A DNA stretch of 64,000 nt from Candidatus Methylopumilus universalis (GTDB lineage Bacteria; Pseudomonadota; Gammaproteobacteria; Burkholderiales; Methylophilaceae), in contig NZ_CP040968.1 of assembly GCF_006365315.1 (NCBI RefSeq), forward strand, positions 62,001-126,000. The letters are read 5' to 3'. This document shows positions 53,650-63,041 of this stretch, one piece after another (within the stretch, counting starts at the first letter, position 1; each line of letters opens with the position of its first letter). The notes under the pieces were generated by a model. It had not been told where the DNA came from. It saw only the letters and a program-made list of their open reading frames with translations, and did no database searches. The translations under genes and the position numbers were made by a program.

Positions 53650-54660
53650 TTAAAAATATTTGCATTCCTGGATTTTCTTCTTCTTCATCAGTCTTTTGAA
53701 AGCATTTACCGTTTCTTTAATGCTAATAGCTTCAATCCCTTTTTTTGGAGGAATGATCTGAATGTATCTTTCAGATTTTGGCCCAAATATCACATGATGA
53801 TTATCTCTGATAGCGTTAATTGAATATAAAGCCAAGACTGGTATATTCCAAGCAACTGCTGCATGGACAGCATATGTATCGGTTGTGATAACAGCATCAA
53901 CATGTTTAATAACGGCAAGATTTGAATCGATAGAATCTTTATAAGGAACAATTTTTAGGTTCCCATCAATTTTAGAATATTTGTCTGAAAGACTTAATTC
54001 ATTTTTTTTACTGGTGCTTAATATCAAAAATTGATGTTTTGGATAATATTTTCTTAGGCTAATAATTAATTGGCTAATCCATTCATCAGATAAGCATTTA
54101 TCTTTTGAACTCCCCCGACCGTTAATAATAATATTTTTGCTAAGCTCAGACTTGCCCAATTCATTTTTAGCGATCCGCTCGGTATTTTTATTCAGCTTAA
54201 TATCGTAATGATAATGTTTTATCTTACTTCCAATCCAGCGAAGGAAAGTAAAATGTCTATTAGATATGTGGCAGTTAGACCAGGGGCCTTCTAAAACAAT
54301 ATCAGAGGTATTCTTTATTATAGGATTTGCAAATAGTATTCTTTGTTTTGCATTAATTAGACTAGATATTTTTTTAAATGATGATTTATTAACATCTAGT
54401 CCAAAATAAACAAGATAATCATATTTTTTAAATCTCGCTATGAGACTTGTATATGCTCGAATCAAAATGCTGCGACTAGGGCTTACATGAAGCCATTTCA
54501 CATTAGGATGATTTTTATATAAAACAAGATTAGTATCACCACAAAGAATACCTATCGCTGCATTCGGCCAGACCTTAACAATTGCATTCAATAACCCAGT
54601 GAGAATTATAGAGTCTCCTATTTTATTGTCATGAGCTAAGAGTAAAATTTTAGGGTGCAT
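53650..54660 (-). CDS. Glycosyltransferase family 9 (heptosyltransferase-like)
   Basis: A 336-residue GT-B enzyme. The start HPKILLLAHDNKIGDSIILTGLLNAI and the C-terminal block DAVITTDTYAVHAAVAWNIPVLALY fit GT9 family LPS heptosyltransferases. It would add a sugar to the LPS core at the inner face of the cytoplasmic membrane; which sugar is unknown. It stands alone, away from other LPS genes, between a SOUL gene and psiE. The ending KRLMKKKKIQ is strongly basic, possibly for membrane contact. Confidence 0.82.
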   Translation of the reverse strand: MHPKILLLAHDNKIGDSIILTGLLNAIVKVWPNAAIGILCGDTNLVLYKNHPNVKWLHVSPSRSILIRAYTSLIARFKKYDYLVYFGLDVNKSSFKKISSLINAKQRILFANPIIKNTSDIVLEGPWSNCHISNRHFTFLRWIGSKIKHYHYDIKLNKNTERIAKNELGKSELSKNIIINGRGSSKDKCLSDEWISQLIISLRKYYPKHQFLILSTSKKNELSLSDKYSKIDGNLKIVPYKDSIDSNLAVIKHVDAVITTDTYAVHAAVAWNIPVLALYSINAIRDNHHVIFGPKSERYIQIIPPKKGIEAISIKETVNAFKRLMKKKKIQECKYF

Positions 54661-54730
54661 AATTAATGTATAGAAAAAGATCTAGTATTGGTTATAATTA
54701 AATTCATTATTCACTTTAAATTTAGCTTAA

Positions 54731-55129
54731 ATGAAACCAAATAAGTTTAGCAAACTCACTCAGCAAAGTCTTACTTTAGTTGGACAGGTTGTTTTAATAG
54801 TAATTGCTGTTTCAACTATTTTTGCTGTATTACACGAAATATTGCATATTTGGGAGGCGGGAGCTATTGCGGTAGGTGATTTATTGATGCTCTTCTTGTA
54901 CTTAGAAGTTATATCAATGTTAAATCATTACTTAGGATCAGGAAATCTTCCGGTTCGCTATCCTTTGTATATTGGTATTATTGCGTTAGCTCGTTTTCTT
55001 GTTTTAGATATTCAAGAAATTGATGCGCTTAAGATGTTTGCTCTTTCAGGATCAATATTGCTCATTGCAATTGCTATATTAATTGTTCGATATGGGCACG
55101 TTCGATTTCCCTACAATGAAGACAATTAA
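54731..55129 (+). CDS. psiE: PsiE family membrane protein
   Basis: A 132-residue inner-membrane protein with four helices. The conserved VLHEILHIWEAG, YLEVISML and RYPLYIGIIALARFLVLD segments match the phosphate-starvation-inducible PsiE family. In E. coli it is under PhoB and cAMP-CRP control; its biochemical function is unknown. I see no clear pho box before it. Divergent from the GT9 gene. Confidence 0.9.
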   Translation: MKPNKFSKLTQQSLTLVGQVVLIVIAVSTIFAVLHEILHIWEAGAIAVGDLLMLFLYLEVISMLNHYLGSGNLPVRYPLYIGIIALARFLVLDIQEIDALKMFALSGSILLIAIAILIVRYGHVRFPYNEDN

Positions 55130-55168
55130 GATATTTTCTTTCATTGGAGCGGGATTGGAATTACACTT

Positions 55169-55684
55169 TTATTTCTTCGTTTTAAGCGCTTTCTTAGGTT
55201 TTGCCTTAACCTCTCGCTTATAAAGTCCAGAGCGTCCCCCAGACTTTTCCACTAAGTGGATATTTGAGATCACCATCGTACGGTCTACTGCTTTCACCAT
55301 GTCATAAATGGTGAGAAGGGCGATGCTAATGGCTGAGAGGGCTTCCATTTCAAGTCCTGTTTGTGCAAAACATTCACAAGATGATTGACAAACAATCGTA
55401 TTATTTTTTTTATCAATGTTAAAGTTTATATCAATTTTAGTCAGGTTGATTGAATGACAAAGAGGAATAAGCTCCCAAGTTTTTTTTGCTGCTTGAATTC
55501 CTGCAATTTTTGCAGTGCTAAGAACATCACCTTTTTTAATTAAATTAGCTTGAATTAGTTTTAAAGTTTCTTTGTTTAATTGAATTGTGCCTTCGGCTAT
55601 TGCTTTTCGATGGGTAATTGCTTTATCAGTAATGTCTACAAGTTGCGCATCACCTTTTTGATTAATATGAGTTAGTTTTTTCAT
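55169..55684 (-). CDS. moaC: Cyclic pyranopterin monophosphate synthase MoaC
   Basis: The second step of molybdenum cofactor synthesis: converts the MoaA product to cyclic pyranopterin. The 171-residue protein shows LVDITDKAITHRKAIAEG, LIPLCHSINLT (most homologs have PLCHP), the LEMEALSAISIALLTIYDM stretch, the catalytic KAVDR motif, and KSGGRSG. No moaA, moaD or moaE is in the window. It is convergent with psiE and divergent from the M48 protease gene. Confidence 0.95.
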   Translation of the reverse strand: MKKLTHINQKGDAQLVDITDKAITHRKAIAEGTIQLNKETLKLIQANLIKKGDVLSTAKIAGIQAAKKTWELIPLCHSINLTKIDINFNIDKKNNTIVCQSSCECFAQTGLEMEALSAISIALLTIYDMVKAVDRTMVISNIHLVEKSGGRSGLYKREVKAKPKKALKTKK

Positions 55685-55748
55685 AAATTTAATTAGTTTA
55701 TCTTCTCAAACTTAGATGTAAGTGATTATTAATCTAGGTATCATACCA

Positions 55749-57185
55749 ATGATGAAATTTATAATTACATTTTTAATAAGTTTTTTTTGTTATCTATCTG
55801 TTTTTGCTAATGAATTACCTGATTTGGGTGATTCATCTCAACTCATTATATCCGCGAAAGAAGAACAGGCTATTGCTAGAGCAATTTTAAAGGAAGTAGC
55901 AGTTAGCCCTGAAATTGTTCAGGATATTGAGGTGATTGATTATCTGAGAAATTTAGGCGATAGATTAGTGGCATATAGCCCGAACAAAAGACAACAGTTT
56001 AATTTTTTTGTAGTTAATGAGTCTTCAATTAATGCTTTTGCGATGATTGGTGGTGTGATTGGCGTTCATACAGGTTTAATTTTAGCTTCAAATAGTGAAT
56101 CAGAGGTTGCTAGTGTATTGGGCCATGAAATTGCTCACGTGACACAAAGACATTTACCAAGAATGATTGCTCAGCAAAAAAATGATTCAATTAAAACTGT
56201 ATTAGGTATTGCTTTAGCTCTTCTTGTCGCCAGAGCCAATCCTCAGTTGTCAGCTGGCACAATGACAGCTGCTTCAGCTATGGGAGTTCAAAAACAATTG
56301 GACTATACGAGAGAACATGAAAAAGAAGCAGACCGGGTAGGTTTTCAAATTTTGACTGACGCGGGTTTTGATGGTCGATCAATGGTTTCATTCTTTAACA
56401 CTCTTCAAAGAGGCTCTCGTTTTTCAGAAGGCGCGGCACCTAGCTTTCTAAGAACTCACCCTATTACAACTGATCGTATAAGCGATATTTCAAATAGAGT
56501 CAAAGAAAGTCGTTATAGACAAATACCTGATAACCCTGATTTTATATTTATTAAATCAAAATTGAGAGCTTCAAATGGTACGCCTCAATCTGCGGTCGAT
56601 GAGTTTGAAGGAAGCATTAAAGATAAACGTTATATGAATGAAGCATCCGAGCGATATGGGCTGGCAATCGCTTACATGAGGAAAAGTGACTTTGTCAGGG
56701 CCCGGCAAGAAGTTGAGTGGCTAAAAACGAATACTAAAAAAAATGCACTGATTGAAACGCTTGGTTGCAAACTAGAGGTTTCCACTAACCAACCAGTCCA
56801 AGCATTAAATCATTATTCAAAAGCGCTAAATATATACCCCAACTATCGAGCTTTAATTTACGGACTAGCAGAACATTACCTAATGACAAATGAACCTGAA
56901 AAATCTATCAGACTTATTAATGAAAAGTTAAATACCTATCCTGAAGATAGCTATTTCTATGAATTGCTTTCTAAGGCTTATGCAAAAGAAGGAAAAGAAT
57001 TGCTTCAATATCAAGCTCAGTCCGAGGCTTACTATCGTAAATTTAACTTGCCCAGAGCAATAGAGCAGATGGAGTTTGCTGCTAAATCTAAAGATGGTAA
57101 TTTTTATCAAAAATCGATTGTGGAGTCCCGTTTAAAACAATTGAAATTTGAGAATAGCCTCGAAGACATCAAAGATAAAAAATAA
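55749..57185 (+). CDS. bepA: BepA-like M48 metalloprotease with TPR domain
   Basis: A periplasmic protein of about 478 residues that in E. coli (YfgC) controls LptD assembly and degrades stalled outer-membrane proteins. It has a signal peptide (about 1-20), the zinc motif HEIAH (VLGHEIAHVTQRHLPRM) with the third ligand Glu in EHEKEADRVGF, and a C-terminal TPR region from about residue 285. The ATG at 55749 begins the signal peptide; an upstream GTG at 55722 is in frame but less likely. The C-terminus carries basic residues. Confidence 0.92.
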   Translation: MMKFIITFLISFFCYLSVFANELPDLGDSSQLIISAKEEQAIARAILKEVAVSPEIVQDIEVIDYLRNLGDRLVAYSPNKRQQFNFFVVNESSINAFAMIGGVIGVHTGLILASNSESEVASVLGHEIAHVTQRHLPRMIAQQKNDSIKTVLGIALALLVARANPQLSAGTMTAASAMGVQKQLDYTREHEKEADRVGFQILTDAGFDGRSMVSFFNTLQRGSRFSEGAAPSFLRTHPITTDRISDISNRVKESRYRQIPDNPDFIFIKSKLRASNGTPQSAVDEFEGSIKDKRYMNEASERYGLAIAYMRKSDFVRARQEVEWLKTNTKKNALIETLGCKLEVSTNQPVQALNHYSKALNIYPNYRALIYGLAEHYLMTNEPEKSIRLINEKLNTYPEDSYFYELLSKAYAKEGKELLQYQAQSEAYYRKFNLPRAIEQMEFAAKSKDGNFYQKSIVESRLKQLKFENSLEDIKDKK

Positions 57186-57272
57186 AATTATATTTTTAGT
57201 CTTACCTAGACCTTAAATATATTATTTTACTTTGATAAGTAATATATATCATATATATAATAACAATTGATT

Positions 57273-57300
57273 TTACATATTAAATTGACCTACCTATAAT
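57273..57300 (+). promoter_or_regulatory. Promoter of ahpC
   Basis: TTACAT (57273-57278), 16 bases, then a perfect TATAAT (57295-57300). The preceding 60 bases are very A/T-rich. I could not confirm an OxyR site. Confidence 0.55.
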
Positions 57301-57335
57301 CATCATTTTTAAACCAACCAAAGAAGGAGAAGACG

Positions 57336-57902
57336 ATGTCTTCATTAGTTAATACCGAAGTAAAACCGTTTAAAGCAACAGCATTTCATAACGGTAAGTT
57401 TGTTGATGTTTCAGAAGCAAGCCTTAAAGGCAAATGGTCAGTGGTAATTTTTATGCCAGCCGCATTTACATTTAACTGCCCAACAGAAGTTGAAGATGCT
57501 GCTGATCACTATGCAGAATTTCAAAAAGCAGGCGCAGAAGTTTATATTGTGACGACAGACACACATTTTTCCCATAAGGTATGGCATGAAACATCGCCTG
57601 CAGTTAGCAAAGCTAAGTTTCCATTAATAGGTGATCCAACGCATCAATTAACACGCGCTTTTGAAGTGCATATTGATGAAGAAGGTCTTGCTTTGCGCGG
57701 TACTTTTATCATCAATCCAAAGGGCGAAATTAAAACGATGGAAGTGCATGACAATGCCATAGCTCGTGACGTTAAAGAAACATTACGTAAGCTTAAAGCC
57801 GCACAATATGTGGCTAATAATCCAGGCCAAGTATGTCCAGCTAAATGGCAAGAGGGCGCTAAAACAATCGCTCCATCTCTAGATCTCGTAGGCAAGATCT
57901 AA
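57336..57902 (+). CDS. ahpC: Alkyl hydroperoxide reductase C (peroxiredoxin)
   Basis: A 188-residue typical two-cysteine peroxiredoxin that reduces hydrogen peroxide and organic peroxides in the cytoplasm. The peroxidatic cysteine is in FTFNCPTE and the resolving cysteine in GQVCPAKW. The strong ribosome site GAAGGAG sits before the ATG, suggesting high expression. AhpF, its reductase, follows 64 bases downstream after a hairpin. Confidence 0.97.
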   Translation: MSSLVNTEVKPFKATAFHNGKFVDVSEASLKGKWSVVIFMPAAFTFNCPTEVEDAADHYAEFQKAGAEVYIVTTDTHFSHKVWHETSPAVSKAKFPLIGDPTHQLTRAFEVHIDEEGLALRGTFIINPKGEIKTMEVHDNAIARDVKETLRKLKAAQYVANNPGQVCPAKWQEGAKTIAPSLDLVGKI

Positions 57903-57918
57903 TTACAAAAAAATGAAC

Positions 57919-57939
57919 CCCAGGCCATATAGGCCTGGG
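57919..57939 (+). other. Intercistronic hairpin between ahpC and ahpF
   Basis: CCCAGGCC and GGCCTGGG form an eight-pair GC-rich stem with a five-base loop. There is no T-run, so it is not a strong terminator; it may stabilise the ahpC end of the message or lower ahpF expression. Confidence 0.6.
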
Positions 57940-57966
57940 AATTTCATAAACATCTTAGGTAAATAA

Positions 57967-59520
57967 ATGGCTCTCGACATAACAATTAGAAATCAATTAC
58001 AAGATTACATGGCTAGACTTGTGAGCCCTATTAAGCTTTTAGCAAATGTTAACGAGAGCACTTCATCCCAAGAAATGTTAGGGATGTTAGAGGAAGTTAC
58101 TTCTTTATCAGAAAAAATAACTTTAAATAAGGAAACAGATGTTTCCAAAAGAATCCCATCTTTTGAGGTCAATCGAGAGATAGACCCTACAGGCATAACT
58201 TTTGCAGGTATTCCGTCGGGGCATGAATTTACGTCATTTGTTTTGGCTTTGCTCCAAGCAGGAGGACATCCATTAAAGTTAGATGCCGAAAAAATAGAAC
58301 AAATTAAAAACATACAAGGTACGTTTCATTTCGAAACTTATATTTCGCTGAGTTGCCATAATTGCCCTGATGTTGTTCAGGCGCTAAATGCAATGTCTAT
58401 TATTAATCCCAATATTTCTCATACCATGATAGATGGCGCCTTATTTCAGAAGGAAGTGGAAGATAAACAAATTATGGCTGTGCCTACTATCTTTCTTAAT
58501 GGCGAGCCTTTTGGCCAAGGAAGAATGGAGCTTGATGAAATTGTAAATAAGATTGACTCAAGTGCTAGCTTAAAAGAAGCTGAGAAAATTTCTAAAAAAG
58601 AAACTTACGATATTTTAATTATAGGAGGCGGTCCAGCGGGAGCGTCAGCTGCTATATATAGCGCTCGAAAAGGCATACGAACAGGAATTGTGTCTGAGCG
58701 TTTTGGCGGACAAGTTATGGACACTTTAGGCATAGAAAATTTTATTTCGGTCAAAGCCACAGAAGGACCAAAGTTAGTCTCAGCTCTTGAAGAGCACGTA
58801 AAAGAATATGAAGTCGATATTATGAATTTACAGCGTGCAAAGAGCATTCAAAAAAATGATGAAAATGCTTTGTTTGAAGTAGAGTTAGAAAATGGCGGAA
58901 AGCTTAAAAGTAAATCAGTCATTGTTGCAACGGGCGCAAGATGGAGAGAGTTAAATGTTCCTGGCGAAAAAGAATTCAAAGGTAAAGGTGTAGCTTATTG
59001 CCCACATTGCGATGGACCTTTATTTAAGGGCAAACACGTTGCAGTTATAGGTGGAGGAAACTCTGGTGTTGAAGCCGCGATTGATCTTGCAAATATCGTT
59101 GGGCATGTCACGCTTTTTGAATTTGCTGGAGAACTCAAGGCTGATGATATCTTACAAAAGAGACTCTATAGTTTGTCAAATGTTGATGTCATTTTAAATG
59201 CACAAACATTAGAAGTTCTTGGCTCTGATAAAGTGAATAGCATGATTTATCTTGATCGAAAAACAAACGAAAAGAAAACGATTGCACTTGAAGGTATTTT
59301 TATTCAAATTGGACTATTGCCAAATACTGACTTTGTAAAAAATACTGTAGATCTTTCTAAGTTTGGAGAAATTATTATTGATAGCCATGGCCAATCGTCA
59401 TTACCAGGGCTATTCGCAGCTGGGGATGTAACCACCGTACCTTATAAGCAGATTATTATTGCAATGGGCGAGGGTGCTAAGGCTTCTTTAGGGGCTTTTG
59501 ATTACTTGATTCGTCAATAA
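57967..59520 (+). CDS. ahpF: Alkyl hydroperoxide reductase F
   Basis: A 517-residue flavoprotein that transfers electrons from NADH to AhpC. The N-terminal part has two thioredoxin-like folds with the LSCHNCPDV active site. It is followed by FAD-binding [19 protein letters not shown], the redox-active YCPHCDGP and NAD-binding [16 protein letters not shown]. The C-terminus has [16 protein letters not shown]. Full length and intact. Confidence 0.97.
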   Translation: MALDITIRNQLQDYMARLVSPIKLLANVNESTSSQEMLGMLEEVTSLSEKITLNKETDVSKRIPSFEVNREIDPTGITFAGIPSGHEFTSFVLALLQAGGHPLKLDAEKIEQIKNIQGTFHFETYISLSCHNCPDVVQALNAMSIINPNISHTMIDGALFQKEVEDKQIMAVPTIFLNGEPFGQGRMELDEIVNKIDSSASLKEAEKISKKETYDILIIGGGPAGASAAIYSARKGIRTGIVSERFGGQVMDTLGIENFISVKATEGPKLVSALEEHVKEYEVDIMNLQRAKSIQKNDENALFEVELENGGKLKSKSVIVATGARWRELNVPGEKEFKGKGVAYCPHCDGPLFKGKHVAVIGGGNSGVEAAIDLANIVGHVTLFEFAGELKADDILQKRLYSLSNVDVILNAQTLEVLGSDKVNSMIYLDRKTNEKKTIALEGIFIQIGLLPNTDFVKNTVDLSKFGEIIIDSHGQSSLPGLFAAGDVTTVPYKQIIIAMGEGAKASLGAFDYLIRQ

Positions 59521-59522
59521 GA

Positions 59523-60125
59523 TTAAATTTTATTGGCTGCAATAATTTCTTTAAGCAGCGGAAGAGTAATAGGTCTTTTGTAACTTAAAGACCATTTATC
59601 TAAATCTTCTAAAATAGAAAATAAATTTGGCATATCTCTTTTTAGATGCTTTAAGCAATAGTCAACAATATCGCCGTTAAGTTTCATACCTCTTTCATCA
59701 GCGTGTCTTAGAAGTGCTAATTTTTTTTCTTCATCTGAGAGAGCTATAACTTCATAAGTTATTCCCCAAGCAAGTCTCGTGGCTAAATCATCTCTTAATT
59801 TCATCTGGAGCGGCGAATAAAGTCCAGTCACAAGCATGTTCTGATGAGATTCTTTGCATCGATTATATGTGTTGAATAATTCAATTTGATCTGAGTCATT
59901 AAGTAAATGAACGTCATCATGAATCACAAATCCATGATCAGATGCAATTTGAGCCAAATGTGATTTACCTGAACCATCGTTACCCCAAAGATATATGAAT
60001 TGAATAGGTAGTTTATGAGAGATGATTTGCTTTAAGGTATGAATTACTTCGATATTTTGACCAACCACAAAATTTTCAAAAGATTGTTTTGGGGTTGGAG
60101 ATAGAGCTAATAGCATCTGTTTCAT
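59523..60125 (-). CDS. hda: DnaA regulatory inactivator Hda
   Basis: A 200-residue AAA+ protein that stimulates DnaA-ATP hydrolysis after initiation by bridging to the sliding clamp. The Walker A motif is WGNDGSGKSHLA (48-55 core), the Walker B region is VIHDDVHLL, and the start KQMLLAL is a possible degenerate clamp-binding motif. It lacks the DnaA DNA-binding domain, as expected. It is convergent with ahpF by two bases and divergent from purM, its usual neighbour. Confidence 0.93.
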   Translation of the reverse strand: MKQMLLALSPTPKQSFENFVVGQNIEVIHTLKQIISHKLPIQFIYLWGNDGSGKSHLAQIASDHGFVIHDDVHLLNDSDQIELFNTYNRCKESHQNMLVTGLYSPLQMKLRDDLATRLAWGITYEVIALSDEEKKLALLRHADERGMKLNGDIVDYCLKHLKRDMPNLFSILEDLDKWSLSYKRPITLPLLKEIIAANKI

Positions 60126-60247
60126 ATCTATGAGAAAGCTTATTTAAGTAAAGATAGCCTTAATTATGCACATCTTTAAAATATATTTCGGTTAAAATTT
60201 CAATTATAACGACTAACCCAAATGTTTAATGAAAGAGAGTTAATCTT

Positions 60248-61303
60248 TTGAATAAAGATGATACAAGAAAAGATAATCAACCCATCACCTATAGAGATGC
60301 AGGGGTAGATATTGAGGCTGGAGATGCGCTTGTTGAAAGAATCAAGCCTTTTGCAAGAAAAACTATGAGAGCCGAGGTTTTGGGAGGTATTGGAGGTTTC
60401 GGATCTTTATTTGAAGTACCTAAAAAATATAAAGAGCCTGTTCTCGTTTCGGGTACAGACGGGGTCGGTACAAAACTTAAATTAGCATTCGAATTAAACA
60501 AACATGACACAGTTGGGATTGATTTAGTTGCTATGAGTGTTAACGATATATTGGTTCAAGGCGCTGAACCCTTATTTTTTCTAGATTATTTTGCATGCGG
60601 AAAACTTGACGTAGAAACAGCATCGCAAGTTATTAAAGGCATTGCTGAGGGCTGCGCTCAGTCTGGATGCGCTCTTGTGGGTGGAGAAACAGCAGAAATG
60701 CCAGGTATGTATCCTGAAGGTGAATATGATCTAGCTGGGTTTGCAGTAGGTGTTGTAGAAAAAAGTGAAATCATCGATGGCAAAACAATTCGATCTGGCG
60801 ATGCGGTTATTGGCCTTGCTTCTAGCGGAGCTCATTCAAACGGATATTCGCTGATTAGGAAAATTATTAGTAATGAAAAGGCTGATTTTTCAGCACCCTT
60901 TGATGGAAAAACATTAAGAGATATTGTAATGGAGCCCACTAAGCTTTATGTAAAATCTATTCTTAAGCTGAAAGAGACAGTCAAGATTAAGGGTATGGCC
61001 CATATTACGGGTGGAGGCATTACAGAAAATATCCCACGAATTTTAGGCGAAGATTTAACAGCAGAAATTAAATCATCAAGCTGGCCATTACCAAAACTTT
61101 TTACATGGCTACAAGACAAAGGGAATATTTCTAGTGCAGAACTTTATCGTACATTTAATTGTGGAATAGGTATGGCTATTATCATTGATCAAAATGATGT
61201 GGCTCGCGCAAAGAAAATCTTAGAAGAATCACAAGAGACTGTTTACGAAATAGGCATCATTAGGAAACGTGAAGCTAATGAAGACCCTACTGTGGTGATT
61301 TAA
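60248..61303 (+). CDS. purM: Phosphoribosylformylglycinamidine cyclo-ligase
   Basis: Makes aminoimidazole ribonucleotide in purine synthesis. The 351 residues include [34 protein letters not shown] (ATP site), the [11 protein letters not shown] segment, [11 protein letters not shown] and the C-terminal [10 protein letters not shown]. The start is a TTG at 60248, preceded by GAAAGAGAG; no ATG precedes the conserved start. purN, often next, is absent; DUF3108 genes follow instead. Confidence 0.96.
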   Translation: MNKDDTRKDNQPITYRDAGVDIEAGDALVERIKPFARKTMRAEVLGGIGGFGSLFEVPKKYKEPVLVSGTDGVGTKLKLAFELNKHDTVGIDLVAMSVNDILVQGAEPLFFLDYFACGKLDVETASQVIKGIAEGCAQSGCALVGGETAEMPGMYPEGEYDLAGFAVGVVEKSEIIDGKTIRSGDAVIGLASSGAHSNGYSLIRKIISNEKADFSAPFDGKTLRDIVMEPTKLYVKSILKLKETVKIKGMAHITGGGITENIPRILGEDLTAEIKSSSWPLPKLFTWLQDKGNISSAELYRTFNCGIGMAIIIDQNDVARAKKILEESQETVYEIGIIRKREANEDPTVVI

Positions 61304-61310
61304 TTTAAAC

Positions 61311-62039
61311 ATGAAAAGATTATTGCCATTCAAAAAGTGGCTAGCAGTTTTTTTGATTTTATTTAATACGTTAGCTTTTTCAAAAGAACTCCCCAATATT
61401 TTAGAATTGAAGTACGACCTCACTCAAAACGGAGAGTCGCTGGGAACAGTCATTGAAAAATTTATGATTGATGAGCTAGGTAACTATCATATTGAGAGCA
61501 TTACAAAAGGGGTTGGTCTATACGCTCTGTTTGGAGATCGTGTATTGATGAGCGAAGGCAAGATTACAATTGAAGGCTTAAAGCCAAAACGATTTGAAGT
61601 TCATCAAGGAAGTAACGCGAGTAAAAATGCAATCGTTGATTTTGATTGGGATAATCAAATATTAATTACTCAGTATAAAGGCAGTGAAACAAAAGAAAAT
61701 ATAGAAAATAAAACACAAGATTTGATTAGTTACTTATACCAATTTAATTATGAAAATTTTGACGAGCCCATAATTGAATTTGTGGCTGCCACAGGCAAGA
61801 AATATAAAAAATATCAATTCAGAGTTGTAGATAAAAAAGCTGTACTTTCGTTAGGCAATACAAGCTTTGAGACCACTTCAATTCAAAGTATCGCAGAAAA
61901 AGACGGAAAGCCAGAAACTCAAATATGGTTGAGCAATAAGCTTTATAAGCTGCCTATTCGTATTCGTTATCAGGAAAAAAATGGCTCAACATTAGAGCAA
62001 AACTTGGTGCAGACGAATATAGATCTAAATGCATTTTAA
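61311..62039 (+). CDS. DUF3108 protein 1, exported
   Basis: A 242-residue protein with a signal peptide (about 1-25, core WLAVFLILFNTLAF). The domain is the beta-rich DUF3108 fold: LELKYDLTQNGESLGTVIEKF, GLYALFGDRVLMSEGKI and TQIWLSNKLYKLPIRIRYQEKNGS, where the last block is the family signature. It is thought to reside in the periplasm. It begins seven bases after purM and overlaps the next DUF3108 gene by 11 bases, so the three are probably cotranscribed. Function unknown. Confidence 0.85.
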   Translation: MKRLLPFKKWLAVFLILFNTLAFSKELPNILELKYDLTQNGESLGTVIEKFMIDELGNYHIESITKGVGLYALFGDRVLMSEGKITIEGLKPKRFEVHQGSNASKNAIVDFDWDNQILITQYKGSETKENIENKTQDLISYLYQFNYENFDEPIIEFVAATGKKYKKYQFRVVDKKAVLSLGNTSFETTSIQSIAEKDGKPETQIWLSNKLYKLPIRIRYQEKNGSTLEQNLVQTNIDLNAF

Positions 62040-63039
62040 TCACACAAAAAAACTTCTGAAAAGTAACCACGTAAAATTTTTGCTAGCGATTGTAGTTTCA
62101 ATTCTAGCCCATCTTTTTTTGTTGGGAGGTATAGATGTATACAACCCATTCTTTTTAAAAGACTCAGATAGTCTAAATATTATTATTGTAAGTCATCTTG
62201 AAATTCCTTTGAAGAATGATCAACCGATAAGTCGAAAGATATCAGCCATCTCAAAAAAAAGCATTAAGAAAAACAAAGAAATAGGTAACAATTCGATTAA
62301 AAAAGAAGAGGGTAAAGGGGGTGATTTAGATCAGAACCTTGAACATGATGATTTAAACCAAACTCTCAATAGCGACGAAAAAAAAGAAATCCACTATAAA
62401 AAAGTGATTATTGATTATGATGTAAGAAGAGGGTTGGATGGCTCACCTATTGGAGCTGCTAAAACGACCTATTTAATAGATCAAGATAATCGTTACAGTA
62501 TTAGAAACGAAGTTGAGGCAAGGGGATTTGTGTCTCTTTTTTATTGGAATAAATTAGTACAAACAAGCAACGGGCTAGTCACTTCAGAAGGTTTGAAGCC
62601 ACTTAATTACCATTATCAATTCGGCAGCAAGATAGATAATTCAGCAGCATTTGATTGGGAATCTAAAAAAATAATTACTACAATGAATGGAAAAGTAAAT
62701 GAGTTTGAAATATTGGAAGGCTCACAAGATATGTTGAGCTTTATGTATCAATTCATGTTTGAGCCCCCTTTAACAAAAATGAAACTGTATATTACAAATG
62801 GAAAATCTTATAAGCCCTATGATTATGCTTATATTGGAGATGAGATTATCGAGACTGATGTTGATAAGATAGCAACTATGCATATAGCAAAGTTTAATTA
62901 TAACAATGAAGAAAGAATTGATTTGTGGCTTGCAAAAGACTATAGGTATCTTCCAATCAAAATAAGAAAAACAGAAAAAGATGGAAGTATTTTAGATCAA
63001 TCCGCAAAAAAAATAGAAACTGAAAGTCTAGGTTTATAA
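62029..63039 (+). CDS. DUF3108 protein 2, membrane anchored
   Basis: A 336-residue protein with an N-terminal helix (about 15-35) that probably anchors it to the inner membrane. Next come a lysine- and aspartate-rich linker (about 60-120), then a DUF3108 domain ending in IDLWLAKDYRYLPIKIRKTEKDGS. The domain is a diverged copy of the first protein's domain. The charged linker suggests a flexible arm spanning the periplasm. It starts inside the first DUF3108 gene and is translationally coupled to it. Function unknown. Confidence 0.82.
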   Translation: MHFNHTKKLLKSNHVKFLLAIVVSILAHLFLLGGIDVYNPFFLKDSDSLNIIIVSHLEIPLKNDQPISRKISAISKKSIKKNKEIGNNSIKKEEGKGGDLDQNLEHDDLNQTLNSDEKKEIHYKKVIIDYDVRRGLDGSPIGAAKTTYLIDQDNRYSIRNEVEARGFVSLFYWNKLVQTSNGLVTSEGLKPLNYHYQFGSKIDNSAAFDWESKKIITTMNGKVNEFEILEGSQDMLSFMYQFMFEPPLTKMKLYITNGKSYKPYDYAYIGDEIIETDVDKIATMHIAKFNYNNEERIDLWLAKDYRYLPIKIRKTEKDGSILDQSAKKIETESLGL

Positions 63040-63041
63040 AT

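Noticed and set aside
57241-57300. OxyR operator before ahpC
   Set aside because: The region is rich in alternating A and T, which mimics weak ATAG-like half sites, but I could not find the properly spaced four-part pattern.
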